Under the pieces are notes generated by a model. It saw nothing but the letters and a program-made list of their open reading frames with translations, made no database searches and was not told the DNA's origin. From Ornithinimicrobium cryptoxanthini (GTDB lineage: Bacteria > Actinomycetota > Actinomycetes > Actinomycetales > Dermatophilaceae): DNA of 64,000 bases. The DNA lies in contig NZ_CP099490.1 of NCBI RefSeq assembly GCF_023923205.1, positions 3,100,001 to 3,164,000 of the forward strand, in the 5' to 3' direction. Shown here in pieces: positions 62,481 through 64,000 of the stretch. Numbering within the stretch: position 1 is the first letter of the stretch; every line of letters begins with the position of its first letter. A program made the position numbers and the translations under genes.

Positions 62481-63110
62481 GTGGCTGACTATGCACTTCC
62501 CGACCTTCCGTATGACTATGGCGCCCTCGCACCGCACATCTCCGGCGAGATCATGGAGCTGCACCACTCCAAGCACCACAACGCCTATGTCACGGGCGCC
62601 AACACGGCGCTGGAGAAGTTGGCCGAGGCCCGCGACAAGGACTCCTTCGACTCCGTCAACATGCTGTCCAAGAACCTCGCGTTCAACCTGGCCGGGCACG
62701 TGAACCACACGGTCTTCTGGCCCAACATGTCCCCGGACGGTGGCGACAAGCCGGTCGGTGAGTTGGCCTCCGCGATCGACGACACCTTCGGCTCGTTCGA
62801 CGCCTTCCGCGCCCACTTCACCGCCAACGCGCTGGGCATCCAGGGCTCCGGCTGGTCGATCCTGGCCTGGGACACCCTGGGCGAGAAGCTCATCCTCTGC
62901 CAGCTCTACGACCACCAGGGCAACCTGTCCGCCGGTCTGGTGCCGCTGCTGATGCTGGACATGTGGGAGCACGCGTTCTATCTGCAATACAAGAACGTCA
63001 AGGCCGACTACGTCAAGGCGTGGTGGAACATCGCCAACTGGGCCGACGTGCAGGAGCGCTTCGACGGCGCCCGCACCAAGACTGCTGGTCTGATCACGCC
63101 CCACGCCTGA
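62481..63110 (+). CDS. sodA: Manganese-type superoxide dismutase
   Basis: A 209-aa Fe/Mn superoxide dismutase. Metal ligands are His28 (LHHSKHH), His76 (NHTVFW), Asp160 and His164 (DMWEH). Gly72 (AGHVNH) and Gln121 (GIQGSGW) are the positions that mark Mn-specific enzymes, but metal use needs testing. GTG 62481 follows AGAGGAG; an earlier in-frame ATG lies in the leader palindrome region. The gene is inserted between tatD and rsmA, which are often adjacent. Confidence 0.94.
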   Translation: MADYALPDLPYDYGALAPHISGEIMELHHSKHHNAYVTGANTALEKLAEARDKDSFDSVNMLSKNLAFNLAGHVNHTVFWPNMSPDGGDKPVGELASAIDDTFGSFDAFRAHFTANALGIQGSGWSILAWDTLGEKLILCQLYDHQGNLSAGLVPLLMLDMWEHAFYLQYKNVKADYVKAWWNIANWADVQERFDGARTKTAGLITPHA

Positions 63111-63128
63111 TCGACCCCGTTCCACACC

Positions 63129-63163
63129 GAAGGCCCCGGCGCGAGGTGCGCTGGGGCCTTCGT
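63129..63163 (+). terminator. Terminator after sodA
   Basis: A 15-bp stem with one wobble (CGAAGGCCCC...GCGC / GCGC...GGGGCCTTCG) and a GAGGT loop, 18 bp past the sodA stop. Confidence 0.8.
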
Positions 63164-63218
63164 GTGCGTCTGGCGCCCACGGCCCGCCCACGACATCACT
63201 GGTTGCCACGATTGCCCC

Positions 63219-64000
63219 CTACCAGGGGCCGTAGACCGCCTCGGAGTTGGCGGACAGCGCCTCGCAGAGCGTGGGCACGGCGACGTTGAGCGTCTCGGCC
63301 ATCGCGCGCACCGTGTGCGGCACCAGATAGGGCGCGTTGAGCTGACCGCGGTGCGGGCTCGGCGTCAGATAGGGCGCGTCGGTCTCGACCAGCAGGTGCT
63401 CCAGCGGGGTCACCGCGAGCGCGTTGCGCAGGTCCCTGGCGTTCTTGAAGGTGACCGTCCCGGCGAACGACAGGAAGTAGCCGCGCCGCACACACTCGCG
63501 GGCCATCTCCATGTCACCGGAGAAGCAGTGCAGTACCACCCGCTCTGGCGTCTCCTCCTCAGCCAGGATGCGGAGCACGTCGTCGTGCGCGTCGCGGTCG
63601 TGGATCTGCAGCGCCAGTCCGGTGCGCCTGGCGATCGCGATGTGCGCCCGGAAGGACTCGTGCTGTGCCGCGACGCCGTCCGGCCCGGTGCGGAAGTAGT
63701 CCAGCCCGGTCTCACCGATGACTCGCACCCGCGGGTGGGCGGCCAGCTCCTCGATCTCGGCCAGCGCCTCGTCGAGCTCGCCCGCGTCAGCATGCTTCGG
63801 CGCCTCGTTGGGGTGGATCGCCACCCCACCCAGGAGGGCAGGGTGATCATCGAGTATGCCGACCGTCCAGCGAGCGCTCTCCCGGTCACACCCCACCTGC
63901 ACCAGTCGGTTGACGCCGACCCGCGCGGCCGCCGCGACCTGCTCGGCAACCGGAACCGGCTCACCGTCCCGGCCGATGTCCAGATGGCAGTGGTTGTCCA
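63219..64000 (-). CDS. tatD: TatD-family DNase (N-terminus cut by window end)
   Basis: A metal-dependent hydrolase of the TatD/YcfH family, 3'-5' DNase in tested relatives. The frame is open to base 64000, where it reads DNHCHLDIGRDG, the metal-binding HxH near the start of TatD; only one or a few codons are missing. Other ligands are VIGETGLDYF (Glu), LQIHDRDAHDD (His), VLHCFSG and LLVETDAPYL (Asp). It ends with NSEAVYGPW. An internal GTG at 63902 is not the true start. Its terminus faces the sodA terminator. Confidence 0.92.
   Translation of the reverse strand, partial: DNHCHLDIGRDGEPVPVAEQVAAAARVGVNRLVQVGCDRESARWTVGILDDHPALLGGVAIHPNEAPKHADAGELDEALAEIEELAAHPRVRVIGETGLDYFRTGPDGVAAQHESFRAHIAIARRTGLALQIHDRDAHDDVLRILAEEETPERVVLHCFSGDMEMARECVRRGYFLSFAGTVTFKNARDLRNALAVTPLEHLLVETDAPYLTPSPHRGQLNAPYLVPHTVRAMAETLNVAVPTLCEALSANSEAVYGPW

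Overview
This 64 kb window is high-GC chromosomal DNA from an actinobacterium. The GC-rich codons, GTG starts, frequent 4-bp stop/start overlaps (ATGA, GTGA) and gene content (fused oleBC, DUF501, DUF6918, SurA-like lipoprotein next to mazG) fit Actinomycetota. A member of Micrococcales such as the Intrasporangiaceae/Ornithinimicrobiaceae is my best guess, by inference only. I see no insertion sequence, prophage, plasmid origin, rRNA operon or CRISPR array.

Layout. 1-7576 (minus strand): a giant single-chain acyl/acetyl-CoA carboxylase, then a squalene-cyclase-like toroid protein, a SAM methyltransferase and the 5' end of an HrpB-type helicase. 7785-13489: an LppX/LprG-like lipoprotein, divergent from an oleA-oleBC-oleD operon predicted to make long-chain olefins by head-to-head acyl-CoA condensation. 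13560-17660: SGNH hydrolase, NhaA antiporter and thiolase. 17661-17954: an intergenic block with five degenerate 32-nt repeats. 17955-22944: small unknown protein, BI-1 family membrane protein, secreted M14 carboxypeptidase, ArfB-like rescue factor, PaiB-like protein. 22981-25151: arsC/flavoprotein divergent from arsR, with no efflux pump in the window. 25181-29546: an unusual tRNA, then udg, ppx, DUF501, ftsB/divIC and eno in a conserved order. 29741-36725: lipoprotein, TrmH methyltransferase, an unknown TIM-barrel-like protein, mazG, SurA-like lipoprotein and an ABC-2 exporter pair. 36756-44529: S9A prolyl oligopeptidase, an asymmetric heterodimeric ABC exporter, DUF6918 and DUF2332 proteins. 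44585-56097: mfd, TPM-domain protein plus PspA, pth, rplY, DUF1697, prs and glmU. 56232-64000: SDR, tRNA-Gln-like gene, TetR, MarR, ABC-F ATPase, ispE, rsmA, sodA and a TatD nuclease cut by the window end.

How the genes fit together. The order glmU-prs-rplY-pth-mfd-mazG-eno-ftsB-DUF501-ppx and rsmA-ispE-abcF is a typical actinobacterial housekeeping backbone. Accessory modules (ABC exporters, S9A peptidase, TPM/PspA, DUF genes, sodA) are interspersed in it. The left 14 kb looks like a lipid-metabolism neighbourhood: malonyl-CoA-type carboxylation, olefin synthesis, a lipid-carrier-like lipoprotein, an SGNH esterase and a thiolase. That functional grouping is inference from gene families. The most unexpected sequence structures are the 32-nt repeat block at 17671-17952, a palindromic in-frame insertion inside the carboxylase, and a type-I tRNA with a UAA anticodon.
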